This document shows, one piece after another, positions 51,379 to 60,238 of a stretch of DNA of 64,000 nt. The DNA is from Fimbriimonadaceae bacterium. GTDB lineage: Bacteria > Armatimonadota > UBA10988. Made by a program: the position numbers and the translations under genes. The stretch covers positions 1-64,000 of the forward strand of contig JADZEX010000050.1 of the NCBI GenBank assembly GCA_020850355.1, in the 5' to 3' direction. Positions within the stretch are counted from its first letter, which is position 1, and each line of letters opens with the position of its first letter. The notes under the pieces were generated by a model that saw only the letters and a list, made by a program, of their open reading frames with translations, was not told the origin of the DNA and searched no databases.

Positions 51379-51490
51379 CGTCGTCACTCCGCCAGGTCTC
51401 GTGGCTCGCTGGTGAGTCCTGTACCCATCCAACGCCAAGCGGTTGACGCGCCGCGGTAACGCCGAGCTTGCGGCGGGCTGAAGATGGCCG

Positions 51491-51961
51491 TCAGATTGCC
51501 TCCACCCGCACCGCCGTCCGCACTGAGGCTGCGATGAAGCACTGCTCGTGGGCCTGCTCGTGCAGGGCCGCGACTTGCTCGGGGGTCGGTCGCGACGGAC
51601 CGCTCCAGGTGATCTGCGGGCGGAGGACGACCGCGCTGACCCACCAGACGCCGGCCTCGTTGCGGGTCATCGTGCCCTCGGCGGCGTCCTGGTAGGCGTC
51701 GCAGGTGAAGCCGGCGCCGGCCGCCAGGTAGAGGAACGTCAGCAGGTGGCAACTGGCGATGGCGGCCACCAGGGCTTCTTCCGGATCGATCGCGGCGGGG
51801 TCGCTCCAGGGCGGGCGGACCACCTGCGGCGACGGTGAGGCCGGCAGGGTCAGCCCACCGTCGAAGGTCCAAGTGTGGGCGCGGGAGTAGCGGCCGCTGC
51901 TGAACTCGGGGTCCTGGCGGGTCCAGGTGACGGTCGCATGGTGGTGCAGCGCGGCAGGCAT
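51491..51961 (-). CDS. OsmC/Ohr-like peroxidase
   Basis: This is a 156-residue protein. The two redox cysteines of the OsmC fold are present: C71 in AAIASCHLLTFLYLA and C141 in HEQCFIAAS. The N-terminal beta strands (ATVTWTRQDPEF, HTWTFDGG) and DPEEALVAAI match the family. GGAG lies eight bases before ATG 51961. It should reduce organic hydroperoxides in the cytoplasm, using thiols. It is the downstream neighbour of the secreted protein at 51978, sixteen bases away, and probably shares its transcript. Confidence 0.88.
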   Translation of the reverse strand: MPAALHHHATVTWTRQDPEFSSGRYSRAHTWTFDGGLTLPASPSPQVVRPPWSDPAAIDPEEALVAAIASCHLLTFLYLAAGAGFTCDAYQDAAEGTMTRNEAGVWWVSAVVLRPQITWSGPSRPTPEQVAALHEQAHEQCFIAASVRTAVRVEAI

Positions 51962-51977
51962 CGGGTCGGCTCCAGGG

Positions 51978-53798
51978 TTATGGCGGGGGCGGCAGCAGCC
52001 GCACGGTGCAGTCACCGACGACATTCCAGAAGGTGGCCCGTTTGCGGCCGATGCCGTTCTTGGCCAAGAGGCTGGCGTCGGCCGCCTCGGCCGTGAAGTA
52101 GCGCCGCCAGACATCGCCGAGGGTGCCCCCGGCCGCCAGCACCGGCCAGAGCTCGCGGGGCTGGTCGTAGAACACCTTCGAGCGGCCGATCAGCGCCAGG
52201 CCGCGGAGGTGGAACAGCAGGCATTCGCTGCCCTGCCAGAAGCCGTAGCCGGGCGAGTTGTAGGCCGCCTCGGCGGCGTGGGCCGGCGCGGTGCCCTCGC
52301 AGGCGGTGTAGAGCCAGAGGGCCGGCGTGTCGGGCAGGGTGCCGCCTTCGTACAGACTGCGGGTCACCGCAAAGTCGAGCTTGGCCGTGGTGCCGGCGAG
52401 GGTCGGGGTGAGTTTGCTGCCCTCGCGGCGCCAGTTGTAGATCACCCCGCCGACCGCCTGGTCGAGGGCCTTGGCGTCCGGGGCCTTGGCCCAGGCACAG
52501 CCCCACGGGTCGCCGTGCGCCTTCATCGCGCGGAAGACCGCCGGGCGATGCAGCCAGTCGACCACCTCGGTGAGGGTGACCTCGTTCTTCAGGATGTCGT
52601 ACCCCGGCTCCCGGAAGTCGGCCCACTCGGGCAGCGCGCGACGGGCGTCCTGCACCGATGAGCCCCAGCCGATGCCGATGTTGGCCGGCCGGCGGTCGGC
52701 CTGGTAGGCGCCGGCGCTCCAGCGTTGCCGCCGGGCGCACCAGTCCAGGAGCATTTCGCGTTCGCGCCGCTCGTCGAGCACCCACAACCGGTGCGGGTGC
52801 GGCGTGACCTCGGCGGTGGCGAACTCCAAGGCCTGCGGCCGGCCTTGCGCGTCGAGCAGATGGCGGCCCTGGGCGTCGACAATCTGCGGGTCGGGCATCA
52901 CCGCGGCGTGCCGCGCGTCGAGACGCGAGACAGCCAGTTCCGGGAGCGGCAGTGGGTTGGCCAACGTCAGATCGGCCGGCGCGCACTCGGCATTGCCCTC
53001 GGGCGCGACCGTGGCGTGCCAGCGGGCGCCCTCCTGCCGGACGGTCAGCGCGCCATCTTGCGCCAGGAAGAAGTCCTCAAACTCCAAGCCGCCCTGCTCG
53101 GCGGCGGTGGCGCCTTCTGCCGCGGCGGTGCGGCCTTGGGGGTAGACCAGGTACCACGTCGGCAGCTTCGTGCGGGGCAGGTGGTAGACCTCATCCCAGC
53201 GGCCATCGAGGTCGCCCAGCACGATGTCGGCCCGCATCGCCACCACCTCGGGCACCGCCCGCAGAAAGTGCACCGGCTCCTTGAAGGTCTGCTCGTCGGG
53301 TTGCTTCCGCCGCAGGGTCAGCGGTTCGTGCTTCCACCAGGCGTACTGCCGCACCAGCAGCGCGTCTGGGAAGGCGCCGACCAGCACCACCGCCTGCAAG
53401 TTGGGGTACTCCCGCCGCACGGCCTGCAGGCAGCGCCGCAGCGCCAGCAGCGTCAGCCCATCTTGGTGCCGCGGCCCGGCATAGACGGCGGTGGCGACGG
53501 CCGCGGCGGCCCAACCCTCGCGGGTCAGCGCCCGCAGCCAGCCGGCCAGAGCCGGCTGCAGGTCCGGTCCGGTTCCAGGCTGCGTCAGGCGCTCTTCAAC
53601 CAGCAACAGCACGCCCGGGGCGGCGGGGCCGGGGCCGGGCAGCGACTCCAGCGGCTGCCAGCGCGCCACCTCGGCGGCCTGGTCGGCGTCCAAATCGAGC
53701 GGCACCGCCGTCCCGCCAGCCGCCACCGCCGCGGTCCACGGAGCGGCTGCGAGCGGAGTCAGCGCCAGCAGCCCAAGCGTCCAGACCAGGCTGCGCAT
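51978..53798 (-). CDS. Secreted protein, possible caspase-fold (C25-like) cysteine peptidase
   Basis: This is a 606-residue protein. GGAGGAG precedes ATG 53798, and a signal peptide (RSLVWTLGLLALTPLAAAP) follows. An alpha/beta region includes GVLLLVEERL, LQAVVLVGAFPDALLVRQY and EVVAMRADIVLGDLDG. Later come KAHGDPWG (H428) and LYTACEGTAP (C500), the His-Gly and Ala-Cys pattern of caspase-like peptidases such as C25 gingipains. The remaining regions are undefined. The assignment rests only on these motifs; a non-catalytic role is possible. It is divergent from the GH5 gene. Confidence 0.55.
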   Translation of the reverse strand: MRSLVWTLGLLALTPLAAAPWTAAVAAGGTAVPLDLDADQAAEVARWQPLESLPGPGPAAPGVLLLVEERLTQPGTGPDLQPALAGWLRALTREGWAAAAVATAVYAGPRHQDGLTLLALRRCLQAVRREYPNLQAVVLVGAFPDALLVRQYAWWKHEPLTLRRKQPDEQTFKEPVHFLRAVPEVVAMRADIVLGDLDGRWDEVYHLPRTKLPTWYLVYPQGRTAAAEGATAAEQGGLEFEDFFLAQDGALTVRQEGARWHATVAPEGNAECAPADLTLANPLPLPELAVSRLDARHAAVMPDPQIVDAQGRHLLDAQGRPQALEFATAEVTPHPHRLWVLDERREREMLLDWCARRQRWSAGAYQADRRPANIGIGWGSSVQDARRALPEWADFREPGYDILKNEVTLTEVVDWLHRPAVFRAMKAHGDPWGCAWAKAPDAKALDQAVGGVIYNWRREGSKLTPTLAGTTAKLDFAVTRSLYEGGTLPDTPALWLYTACEGTAPAHAAEAAYNSPGYGFWQGSECLLFHLRGLALIGRSKVFYDQPRELWPVLAAGGTLGDVWRRYFTAEAADASLLAKNGIGRKRATFWNVVGDCTVRLLPPPP

Positions 53799-53972
53799 CA
53801 CTCTCCTCCCGGTCGAAGGACATTGGCCACGCGAGGCGGCCTCCCTCTGTGGGCCGCTGCCCGGCGCAGGTCGCGCGGTCACCGCTGGCAGGAGAGCAGC
53901 CGCCGCCGCCCAACCAGCAGGTTGCAGCGCGGCGCCGCGTCGGCACGTCGGAGCGCTGCGGGAGGAGCGTCG

Positions 53973-55511
53973 ATGGGCCGCACCAAGAGCCAGTGGTGGA
54001 GCCGCGTGATGCTGTTGTCATGGAGTCTGGCCTGCGCCGGCGGCTGCCGCGCCGCCGACGAGCCCACCTGGCTGCCCGCGAGTTGGGACCACCTGCCGCG
54101 CTGGCGCGGCTTCAACTTGCTCGAGAAGTTCCAGCGCGCCAACAACAAGCCCTTCGTGGAGCGGGACTTTCAGTTGATCCAGCGGCTGGGCTTCAACTTC
54201 GTGCGCCTGCCGCTGGACTACCGCTGCTGGATCGTGGGCGGCGACTGGGAGCGCTTCGACGAGCCGTGCTTGCGGGAGATCGACCAGGCCATCGAGTACG
54301 GGCGGCAGTACGGCGTCCACGTGATGCTGAACTTCCACCGCGCGCCGGGCTACACCGTGGCCAGCCCGCCGGAGGCCAAGAGCCTCTGGACCGATCCCGA
54401 CGCGCAGCGGGTCTGTGCGCTGCACTGGGCGACCTTCGCCAAACGGTACCACGGCATCCCCAACGAGCGGCTCAGCTTCAACCTGTTCAACGAGCCGGCG
54501 GGCGTCTCGGCCGAGCAGTACGTCGCCGTGGTGAAGCCGATTCTGGCCGCCATCCGGCGTGAGGACCCTCAGCGGCTGATCGTCTCCGACGGCCTGCAGT
54601 GGGGCCAGCAGCCAGCGATGGCGCTGCTCGAGCTGCAGGTGGCCCAGGCCACCCGCGGCTATGCGCCGGGGCCGTTGACACACTACCAGGCTTCCTGGGT
54701 CGGCGGGTCCGACCGCTACCCGCGGCCGACCTGGCCACGCGTGCTGGCCAGCGGACTGCTGGTCGATCCGCAGAAGGGCGGCATGTCCGATGAGGCCCGC
54801 CTGCCGCTGCTGGTCAGCGGCCCGCTGGCCGACGTCAAGACGCTACGGCTGACGCTGGACACGGTCTCCGGGCGGGCCAAGCTGGTGGTCAAGGCCAATG
54901 GCGCGGCCGTCTGGAGCCGCGAGTTCGTCTGCGGGCCCGGCGAGGGTGAGTGGAAGACGGCGCGCCACCTGCCGCAATGGAATCTCTATCAGAACGTTTA
55001 CGACAAGGCCTTCGACATCGACCTGCCGGCCGGCACCAACCGCCTGGAGGTGGCCGTCGACGGCGGTGACTGGCTGACGCTCTCCAAGCTGGCCCTGCTA
55101 CGCGCCGACGGCACGTCCGACGAGATCGCCCTCAGCAACGACTGGAACAAGCGCCCGGCCGAGCTGACTTACCAGCCGGCCGTGGCCGGGGCCCCGTTCG
55201 GCGCCAAGTCGGTCGAGGGCCGCGACTGGCTGCAGCAAACCGCCATCGCGCCGTGGAAGGCCTGGCAACAGGCCGGCGGCGGGGTGATCGTCGGCGAGTT
55301 CGGCGCCTTCAACAAGACGCCCCACGACGTCGTCCTGCGCTGGATGGAGGACTGCCTGGCCAACTGGCAGGCCGCCGGCTGGGGCTGGGCGCTGTGGAAC
55401 TTCCGCGGCAGCTTCGGCATCTTCGAGAGCGGGCGCCAGGATGTGCAGTACGAAGACTACGAAGGCCTCAAGCTGGACCGCCGGATGCTGGAGCTGATCT
55501 CGCGCTACTAA
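53973..55511 (+). CDS. GH5-type glycoside hydrolase with an inserted beta domain
   Basis: This is a 512-residue secreted enzyme. GGAGGAG precedes ATG 53973, and a signal with a possible lipobox (ACAGGC) opens the protein. The (beta/alpha)8 barrel starts at LPRWRGFNLLEKF. Catalytic acid/base E174 is in FNEPAG and nucleophile E442 in VGEFGAFN; H237 and Y238 (THYQ) are probable active-site residues. Between them, about residues 262-408 form a beta-sandwich (LVSGPLADVKTLRLTL..., TNRLEVAVDG) inserted in the barrel. Distal WGWALWNF is typical of GH5. Substrate is probably a beta-glucan or mannan. Confidence 0.9.
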   Translation: MGRTKSQWWSRVMLLSWSLACAGGCRAADEPTWLPASWDHLPRWRGFNLLEKFQRANNKPFVERDFQLIQRLGFNFVRLPLDYRCWIVGGDWERFDEPCLREIDQAIEYGRQYGVHVMLNFHRAPGYTVASPPEAKSLWTDPDAQRVCALHWATFAKRYHGIPNERLSFNLFNEPAGVSAEQYVAVVKPILAAIRREDPQRLIVSDGLQWGQQPAMALLELQVAQATRGYAPGPLTHYQASWVGGSDRYPRPTWPRVLASGLLVDPQKGGMSDEARLPLLVSGPLADVKTLRLTLDTVSGRAKLVVKANGAAVWSREFVCGPGEGEWKTARHLPQWNLYQNVYDKAFDIDLPAGTNRLEVAVDGGDWLTLSKLALLRADGTSDEIALSNDWNKRPAELTYQPAVAGAPFGAKSVEGRDWLQQTAIAPWKAWQQAGGGVIVGEFGAFNKTPHDVVLRWMEDCLANWQAAGWGWALWNFRGSFGIFESGRQDVQYEDYEGLKLDRRMLELISRY

Positions 55512-55552
55512 GCCCGCCGGAGGCCCCTCAGCGGGGCTGCGATCGCCTGCGG

Positions 55553-57592
55553 TCACTGCTCTCGCGGCGGTTGCCAGGCCAGGTCTTCACGCGCCAGGAC
55601 TACTGCGGCCACCGCGGTCCCGGCCTCCCGGTTGCGGAGCCGCACGGTCACCTCGCCAGCGGGCAGCTCCCAGGTCACGGCGTTGTTCCGCACGACCTGC
55701 CCCTCGCGGCGGTCGCGGAGCCGGTTCCAGGTCCAGCCGGGGCCGGTCGCGGTGGCGTCGTGGATCACCGGGGGGCGGTCGCCCAGGCTGAAGCTGAGGC
55801 TGTCGCTCTCGCCGTCCGGGGCCCGCAGCAGCAGCCAGACCGCGTAGCGGCCGGGGGTGCTGACCTCCAGCCGACAGGCCCCGCTGCCGGTGTCGCGGCC
55901 GCCGTTGAGGGGGACCTGCACGAAACCCCCGCCCGGCGCTGTCGGGTCGGTGGTCAGGACCATTGGCGCGGTCAGCAGCAGGTCGGCCGGGCGCAGCCGA
56001 AAGAGGCCAGGCGCAGTCGCGGCGTGGCGCGGCAGCTTGGCATTCAGCAGCCCGCCCGGTGGCAGCAGCGCGACCGTGCCAGCCGGCGCGGCGATCTGCA
56101 CGCCAGCCTGTTGCACTGGCGTCCCCTCGACCGCGGCGAACGCCCGACAGGCGGGCGGCAGCGGGCTGTTGACGACTTGCGTGGCGCCGGGGCGGAGCAG
56201 CCAAATCAGCGGATACTCGGCCGGCGCGGTCGGCGCGGTCAGGCCGTCCACCAGCAGGTCGGCCACGTTGTCGGCGACCAGCCGCGGCCGGGCATCGGGC
56301 GCGGCGCAGCGGAGGTTGACCTGCTCCAACCGCAGCCCGCGGACATGCCGCGCGTAGAGCCCCACCGCCGGCAGCCGGCCAAACATCTGCGCCTCGGGGT
56401 AGTTGCGGATCACCGGCTCGTCGACCACGCTGTCGGTGACCAGCTCGGACCCGCCGCCGCCGGTGAGACCGAGGTCGACCTGCCGCAGTGTGACCCCCTC
56501 GACTGGATGCCCCGGAATGCCGGTGATCGAGGACTCGAAGGTGCAGTCGGTCGCCGTGACGCGTTCGATCAGCACCTCGCGGATGGTGCCCGGCAGGCGT
56601 GGCTCGACCTGCTGCGTCCGGGCGCTGTTGCCGCCCCGATGGCCGAGGCGGATGAAGATCGGCGCCCGCAGGTTGTGCATCGTGAGGTCGCGGGCGACGA
56701 TCTGCCGGAGGTGCGAGCCGTCGACCGATTCGATGGCCAGTCCGCTCAGCGGGCGCTCCTGCGGCTGGACGCTGCCGCCGTAGAGGTAGCAATCGCGGAA
56801 GGTGATCGCGCTGAAGTCGTCGTGCGTCTCGGTGCCGATCTTGAGCGCATTGCAGGCTGACCAGATGCGGCAGCCGCTGACCTCGATCCGCGCCGACGGG
56901 TGATCCCGGCCGGGCTCGTTGCTCTTCAGCACCACCCCGTCGTCGCCGGTGATGATGTCGCAGTCGCGGACCTGGACGTCCTGGCAGGAGTTCAGGTCGA
57001 TGCCGTCGGTGTTCGGCCCGTGCAGCGGATTGCGGATGGTGACGCGCTGAATCAGCGCTTGCTGGCAGCGTTGCAGGTGGATGGTCCAGGAAGGCGAGCC
57101 GATCAGCTTAACGTCGCGGATCTGCAGTTCGCGGCAGCGCTGGAAGTAGAGGAACTGCGGCCGCGGTCGGGCGCGGTAGCCAAACTGCGGCGTGCCGCGC
57201 CAGGCTGGCCCTTGATAGGCCGGCCCGGCCTCCCACCAGGCCTCGCCCCGGCCATCGATGGTGCCGCCGCCCCGGATCTGGATCCCCACGGCGTCGGCCG
57301 CGCTGAGGAAGCGGCGGGTGGGGTAGTCGGTCAGCTTGTCGCCCCCCAGCAAGGTGGCTTCCGGGCGGATCAGCAGGTGGACCTGACTCTTCAGCAGCAA
57401 CGAGCCGCAGAGGTAGCGACCGGCCGGCAGCACCACCTCACCGCCGCCGGCCGCGGCGCAGGCGTCGACGGCCGCTTGCAGCGCGACGGTGTCAAAGGTC
57501 GTGCCGTCGCCGCGGGCGCCGTAGTCGCGGACGTTGAACTCGGCGGCGACCAACGCCGCGGGCAGCAGCAGGACGAGCAGCAGACCGCGCAT
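55553..57592 (-). CDS. GH28-type polygalacturonase-like hydrolase
   Basis: This is a 679-residue protein. GGAGG precedes ATG 57592, and a signal peptide (RGLLLVLLLPAALVAAE) follows. The N-terminal FNVRDYGARGDG and right-handed beta-helix identify GH28. Catalytic Asp residues lie in PNTDGID (D196) and TGDDGVVLK (D217, D218; K223). The usual GHG segment is replaced by SACNALKIGTE, so the catalytic-loop His is absent at that place, as in some GH28 relatives. C-terminal residues about 540-679 form a further beta domain (GRYAVWLLLRAPDGE, LPAGEVTVRLRN). I infer an extracellular pectin or rhamnogalacturonan hydrolase; specificity is uncertain. Confidence 0.88.
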   Translation of the reverse strand: MRGLLLVLLLPAALVAAEFNVRDYGARGDGTTFDTVALQAAVDACAAAGGGEVVLPAGRYLCGSLLLKSQVHLLIRPEATLLGGDKLTDYPTRRFLSAADAVGIQIRGGGTIDGRGEAWWEAGPAYQGPAWRGTPQFGYRARPRPQFLYFQRCRELQIRDVKLIGSPSWTIHLQRCQQALIQRVTIRNPLHGPNTDGIDLNSCQDVQVRDCDIITGDDGVVLKSNEPGRDHPSARIEVSGCRIWSACNALKIGTETHDDFSAITFRDCYLYGGSVQPQERPLSGLAIESVDGSHLRQIVARDLTMHNLRAPIFIRLGHRGGNSARTQQVEPRLPGTIREVLIERVTATDCTFESSITGIPGHPVEGVTLRQVDLGLTGGGGSELVTDSVVDEPVIRNYPEAQMFGRLPAVGLYARHVRGLRLEQVNLRCAAPDARPRLVADNVADLLVDGLTAPTAPAEYPLIWLLRPGATQVVNSPLPPACRAFAAVEGTPVQQAGVQIAAPAGTVALLPPGGLLNAKLPRHAATAPGLFRLRPADLLLTAPMVLTTDPTAPGGGFVQVPLNGGRDTGSGACRLEVSTPGRYAVWLLLRAPDGESDSLSFSLGDRPPVIHDATATGPGWTWNRLRDRREGQVVRNNAVTWELPAGEVTVRLRNREAGTAVAAVVLAREDLAWQPPREQ

Positions 57593-57644
57593 GACACCCT
57601 CCGGACCGCTCCGAACAGCGTTCGACCGTCGTACCGCGGGCGGC

Positions 57645-57941
57645 TCAAGCCTCCACAAAGCGAATGCTGGCCGGCCGTGGCAGGTTCAGGCCCGCCTCCA
57701 CCTCAATCGCTTTGACCGTCGCCACCGGCACCAGGCAGCCGGCGTGGCAGCGCGCGCAGACCAGCCCTGGTCCGCCGCGCATGATGCTGACCGGGTCCAC
57801 GGCCCCCAGCGCGTCGAGCCAGGTGGTCACCATCTCGCAGGGGCTGTCCCCCTCGATGGCCACCTGGCCGTCGGCCCGTTGCGCGGCCCGCACGGTGGTC
57901 GTGAAACCACACGAACCGGGCTCGACCTCCACCACCGTCAT
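57645..57941 (-). CDS. Small conserved cysteine-rich protein (DUF6951-like)
   Basis: This is a 98-residue protein with GGAGG seven bases before ATG 57941. Cysteines are placed as SCGF, SPCEM and CARCHAGC, and a KAIEVEAGLNLP stretch is near the C-terminus. This arrangement resembles a small conserved family (DUF6951, by recollection) found in methanogens and other anaerobes. Five Cys and one His could ligate metal or a cluster. The protein is cytoplasmic; function unknown. Confidence 0.7.
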   Translation of the reverse strand: MTVVEVEPGSCGFTTTVRAAQRADGQVAIEGDSPCEMVTTWLDALGAVDPVSIMRGGPGLVCARCHAGCLVPVATVKAIEVEAGLNLPRPASIRFVEA

Positions 57942-57975
57942 GAGCGTCCTCCGCCGCCGATGATACCAGCAAACG

Positions 57976-58011
57976 CGCCGCGGCGGACCCCGGCGGGGGT
58001 CCGCCGCGGCG
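57976..58011 (-). terminator. Terminator after the first repeat protein
   Basis: Perfect 16-base arms at 57976-57991 and 57996-58011 flank GGCG. On the minus strand it follows the stop at 58035 by 23 bases, then runs into CGTTTGC, a weak U-tract. Confidence 0.7.
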
Positions 58012-58034
58012 GTCAGTCCGGCCCGCGCACCCAG

Positions 58035-60077
58035 CTACTGCACGGTGGTGACGGTCGAGGTCTGCGGCAGCGTGCTGCCGATCACGGCCGGCGCCGAGAC
58101 CTTCACGCCGTTGACCGCCAGCTTGACGGTCGAGCCCGCGGTCTGCGCGCCGATCAGCTCGGAGCAGTAGAGGTAGACCGTGCTGCCGACGGCGACCGTC
58201 AGCGGCTGCGGGAAGGTGATGGTCCAGGTCTTGGTGCTCAGATTGAACGCCGGCGAGCCCGTGAGCACGCCGTTCGGCCCCTGCACCTCGATGCCGATCC
58301 GGCTGGCGGCGATGCTGCCGAGGTCCTGCAGCACCAGGCCGCTGACCTTGACCGGGCCGTGCTGCGCCGTGCAGACCAGCTTCAGCATCGGAGTCTTGCT
58401 GCCGGCCGGCGCGGTCGCCGGGGCCAGGTTGTGCGCATCGACCAGCAGCGCCGGCACCGGTGGCGTGACCAGGCTGGTGGCCGACGAGCTGGCCGGGACG
58501 CTGCCGGCGACGACGGCCGGTGAGGCGACCTTGACCTGCTTCACGGTCAGCTTGGCAGTCTTGCCGGCGGTGCCCTGGCCGAAGCTCTCGAGCAGGTAGA
58601 TGACGGCATTGCCGCCGGCCGGCACGCTCAGCGGGTTGGCGAAGTTGAAGGTCCAGGTGCGGGTCGAGGCGCTGAAGGTCGGCGCACCCGAGACGGGCGG
58701 CGTGGCGTTGACCTTCAGGAAGACCTTGTCAGCCGGCACGCTGCCCTGCTCTTGGACCACCAGCCCGGTGACGCTGACCGCGCCATTGGTGGCGGCGCCG
58801 ACCAGCTTCAGCATCGGCACGTCAGCCTGACCTTCGTTGGCGGTGGCTGGGGCCAGGTCGTGGGCGGTGACGGTCAGCGTGGGCTTGCTGGTGTCGACAA
58901 TGCTGGTGACCGCCGAGGTCTGCGGGAAGGACCCGCTGACCACCGCCGGCGCCGTCACCGCGACCTGCTTGAGGGCCAACTGCAGGGTCGTCCCGGCGGT
59001 CCCGCTGCCGACCGACTCCTGCACGTAGAAGAACGACGTCGCGCCCGCGGCGACGGTCACCGCCGCGTGGAAGGTGATGTTCCAGACCTTGCTGGTGCCG
59101 TTGTAGGTGGTGTTGGCCGCCACCGCGCCGCTGCCGGCGATCACGTTCAGCGCCAGCTTCGAGCCCGGCACCGTGCCGGTGTCCTGCAGTTCCAGCCCCC
59201 GCACGTTGATGGCGCCACCGACCGCGGTGCAGCCGATCTTGAGCATCGGCACGTTGGCCTGCCCGGGGTTGGCCGTCGCCGGCGCCAGGCTGTGCGCCGC
59301 CACGGTCAGGGCCGGCGGGCTGACGATGCTGGTGGTGCCGGAGCTGGCGGGCACCTGCCCGGTGACCAGCTTGTCGGCGGCGAGCTGCGAGACGTACAGC
59401 TTGGCGGTGCTGCCCGCAGTGCCGGGGCCGACCGCCTCGATCAGGTAGAACACCGCCGTGCTGCCAGCCTGGATCACTTGCGCGGTCGGGAAGGTGATGC
59501 TCCAACTGCGGTCGCTGCCGTTGACGACCGGCGTGCCGGTCAGGCTGCCCGTGGCGCCGACGACTTTCAAGGCCGTCTTGTCGAAGGCGATGCTGCCACC
59601 TTCTTTGGCCTTCAGGCCGGTCACCTTGACGGCGCCGCCGTTGGCCTTGCAGAGCAGCTTCAGCAGCGGGACGTCCTGGCCAGGCAAGGCAGTCGCCGGG
59701 GCGAGGTTGTGCGCCTCGACCGACAGACTGACGGTGACTGGCGACTTGAAGGCGGTGCCCGTGAAGTTGGCGGTGGCGTCGCTGGTCGAGACGATCACCT
59801 GCCGCGAGGTCGGCTGGAAGGCATAGCCCGCCTTGCGGGGCGTCACGGTGATCGGCTTGTTGAGCGCCCCCGTATGGACCGCGGCGGCGTAACTGCCGTT
59901 GGCCGCGGTGGTCGCTGGGGCGATCCCCTCAGAGAAGGTGACCTCGACGCCTGCTAGCCCAGCCCCCGCGCCATCGGCGACGCGACCGGTGATCTGCAGC
60001 GCCGGCGCTGCCCCGACCGGGACCGCCACCAGCGCCAACAACACACTCCACAGACGACCGACTCGGCCGTAGTTCAC
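58035..60077 (-). CDS. Secreted four-repeat protein A
   Basis: This is a 680-residue protein. GTG 60077 has GAGGAG eight bases upstream, and a signal peptide (RLWSVLLALVAVPVGAA) follows. Next is a carboxypeptidase regulatory-like (CNA-B-type) domain (LQITGRVADGAGAGLAGVEVTF, about 25-110). Four tandem repeats of ~140 residues follow, each with L-x-V-x-A-H-x-L-A-P-A-T, PMLKL-like and TWTITFP-like strands, and ending in a Ser/Thr-rich turn. All beta; no catalytic motif. It is about equal in size and architecture to the protein at 60239. I infer a cell-surface or extracellular structural or binding role. Confidence 0.8.
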   Translation of the reverse strand: MNYGRVGRLWSVLLALVAVPVGAAPALQITGRVADGAGAGLAGVEVTFSEGIAPATTAANGSYAAAVHTGALNKPITVTPRKAGYAFQPTSRQVIVSTSDATANFTGTAFKSPVTVSLSVEAHNLAPATALPGQDVPLLKLLCKANGGAVKVTGLKAKEGGSIAFDKTALKVVGATGSLTGTPVVNGSDRSWSITFPTAQVIQAGSTAVFYLIEAVGPGTAGSTAKLYVSQLAADKLVTGQVPASSGTTSIVSPPALTVAAHSLAPATANPGQANVPMLKIGCTAVGGAINVRGLELQDTGTVPGSKLALNVIAGSGAVAANTTYNGTSKVWNITFHAAVTVAAGATSFFYVQESVGSGTAGTTLQLALKQVAVTAPAVVSGSFPQTSAVTSIVDTSKPTLTVTAHDLAPATANEGQADVPMLKLVGAATNGAVSVTGLVVQEQGSVPADKVFLKVNATPPVSGAPTFSASTRTWTFNFANPLSVPAGGNAVIYLLESFGQGTAGKTAKLTVKQVKVASPAVVAGSVPASSSATSLVTPPVPALLVDAHNLAPATAPAGSKTPMLKLVCTAQHGPVKVSGLVLQDLGSIAASRIGIEVQGPNGVLTGSPAFNLSTKTWTITFPQPLTVAVGSTVYLYCSELIGAQTAGSTVKLAVNGVKVSAPAVIGSTLPQTSTVTTVQ
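58038..59745 (-). repeat. Four tandem ~425-base coding repeats (protein A)
   Basis: Repeats lie at about 58038-58460, 58461-58890, 58893-59318 and 59320-59745; borders are approximate. Each encodes the same beta-sandwich module beginning around LTV-x-AH-LAPATA. They are related to the four at 60242-61950. Confidence 0.75.
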
Positions 60078-60180
60078 CTTGGCTCTCCTCACCACCCACC
60101 CGTCACCGCGGACAGCCGACCATTCGGTCGGTTATGCCCGACTGCACTATGGTGCAAAACCGCCGGATTGGTCGGAAATA

Positions 60181-60218
60181 ACTCGGCCGGCCGCGCCCGA
60201 AGGGCGGGCCGGCCGAGT
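60181..60218 (-). terminator. Rho-independent terminator after the second repeat protein
   Basis: A 12-base perfect stem (ACTCGGCCGGCC with GGCCGGCCGAGT), continued by five more pairs past a one-base bulge to a GAA loop. On the minus strand it follows the stop at 60239 and leads into TTATTT, a fair U-tract. Among the hairpins I examined in this window, this is the one with the clearest U-tract. Confidence 0.85.
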
Positions 60219-60238
60219 CGAGTTGGCGAACGTCGCTG

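Noticed and set aside
51433-51455. TTGACG-like sequence as promoter
   Set aside because: No -10-like element at suitable spacing and it lies between genes read on the minus strand.
52725-53972. Long 5' extension of the GH5 frame
   Set aside because: Overlaps the divergent secreted protein completely; GGAGGAG and a signal peptide place the start at 53973.
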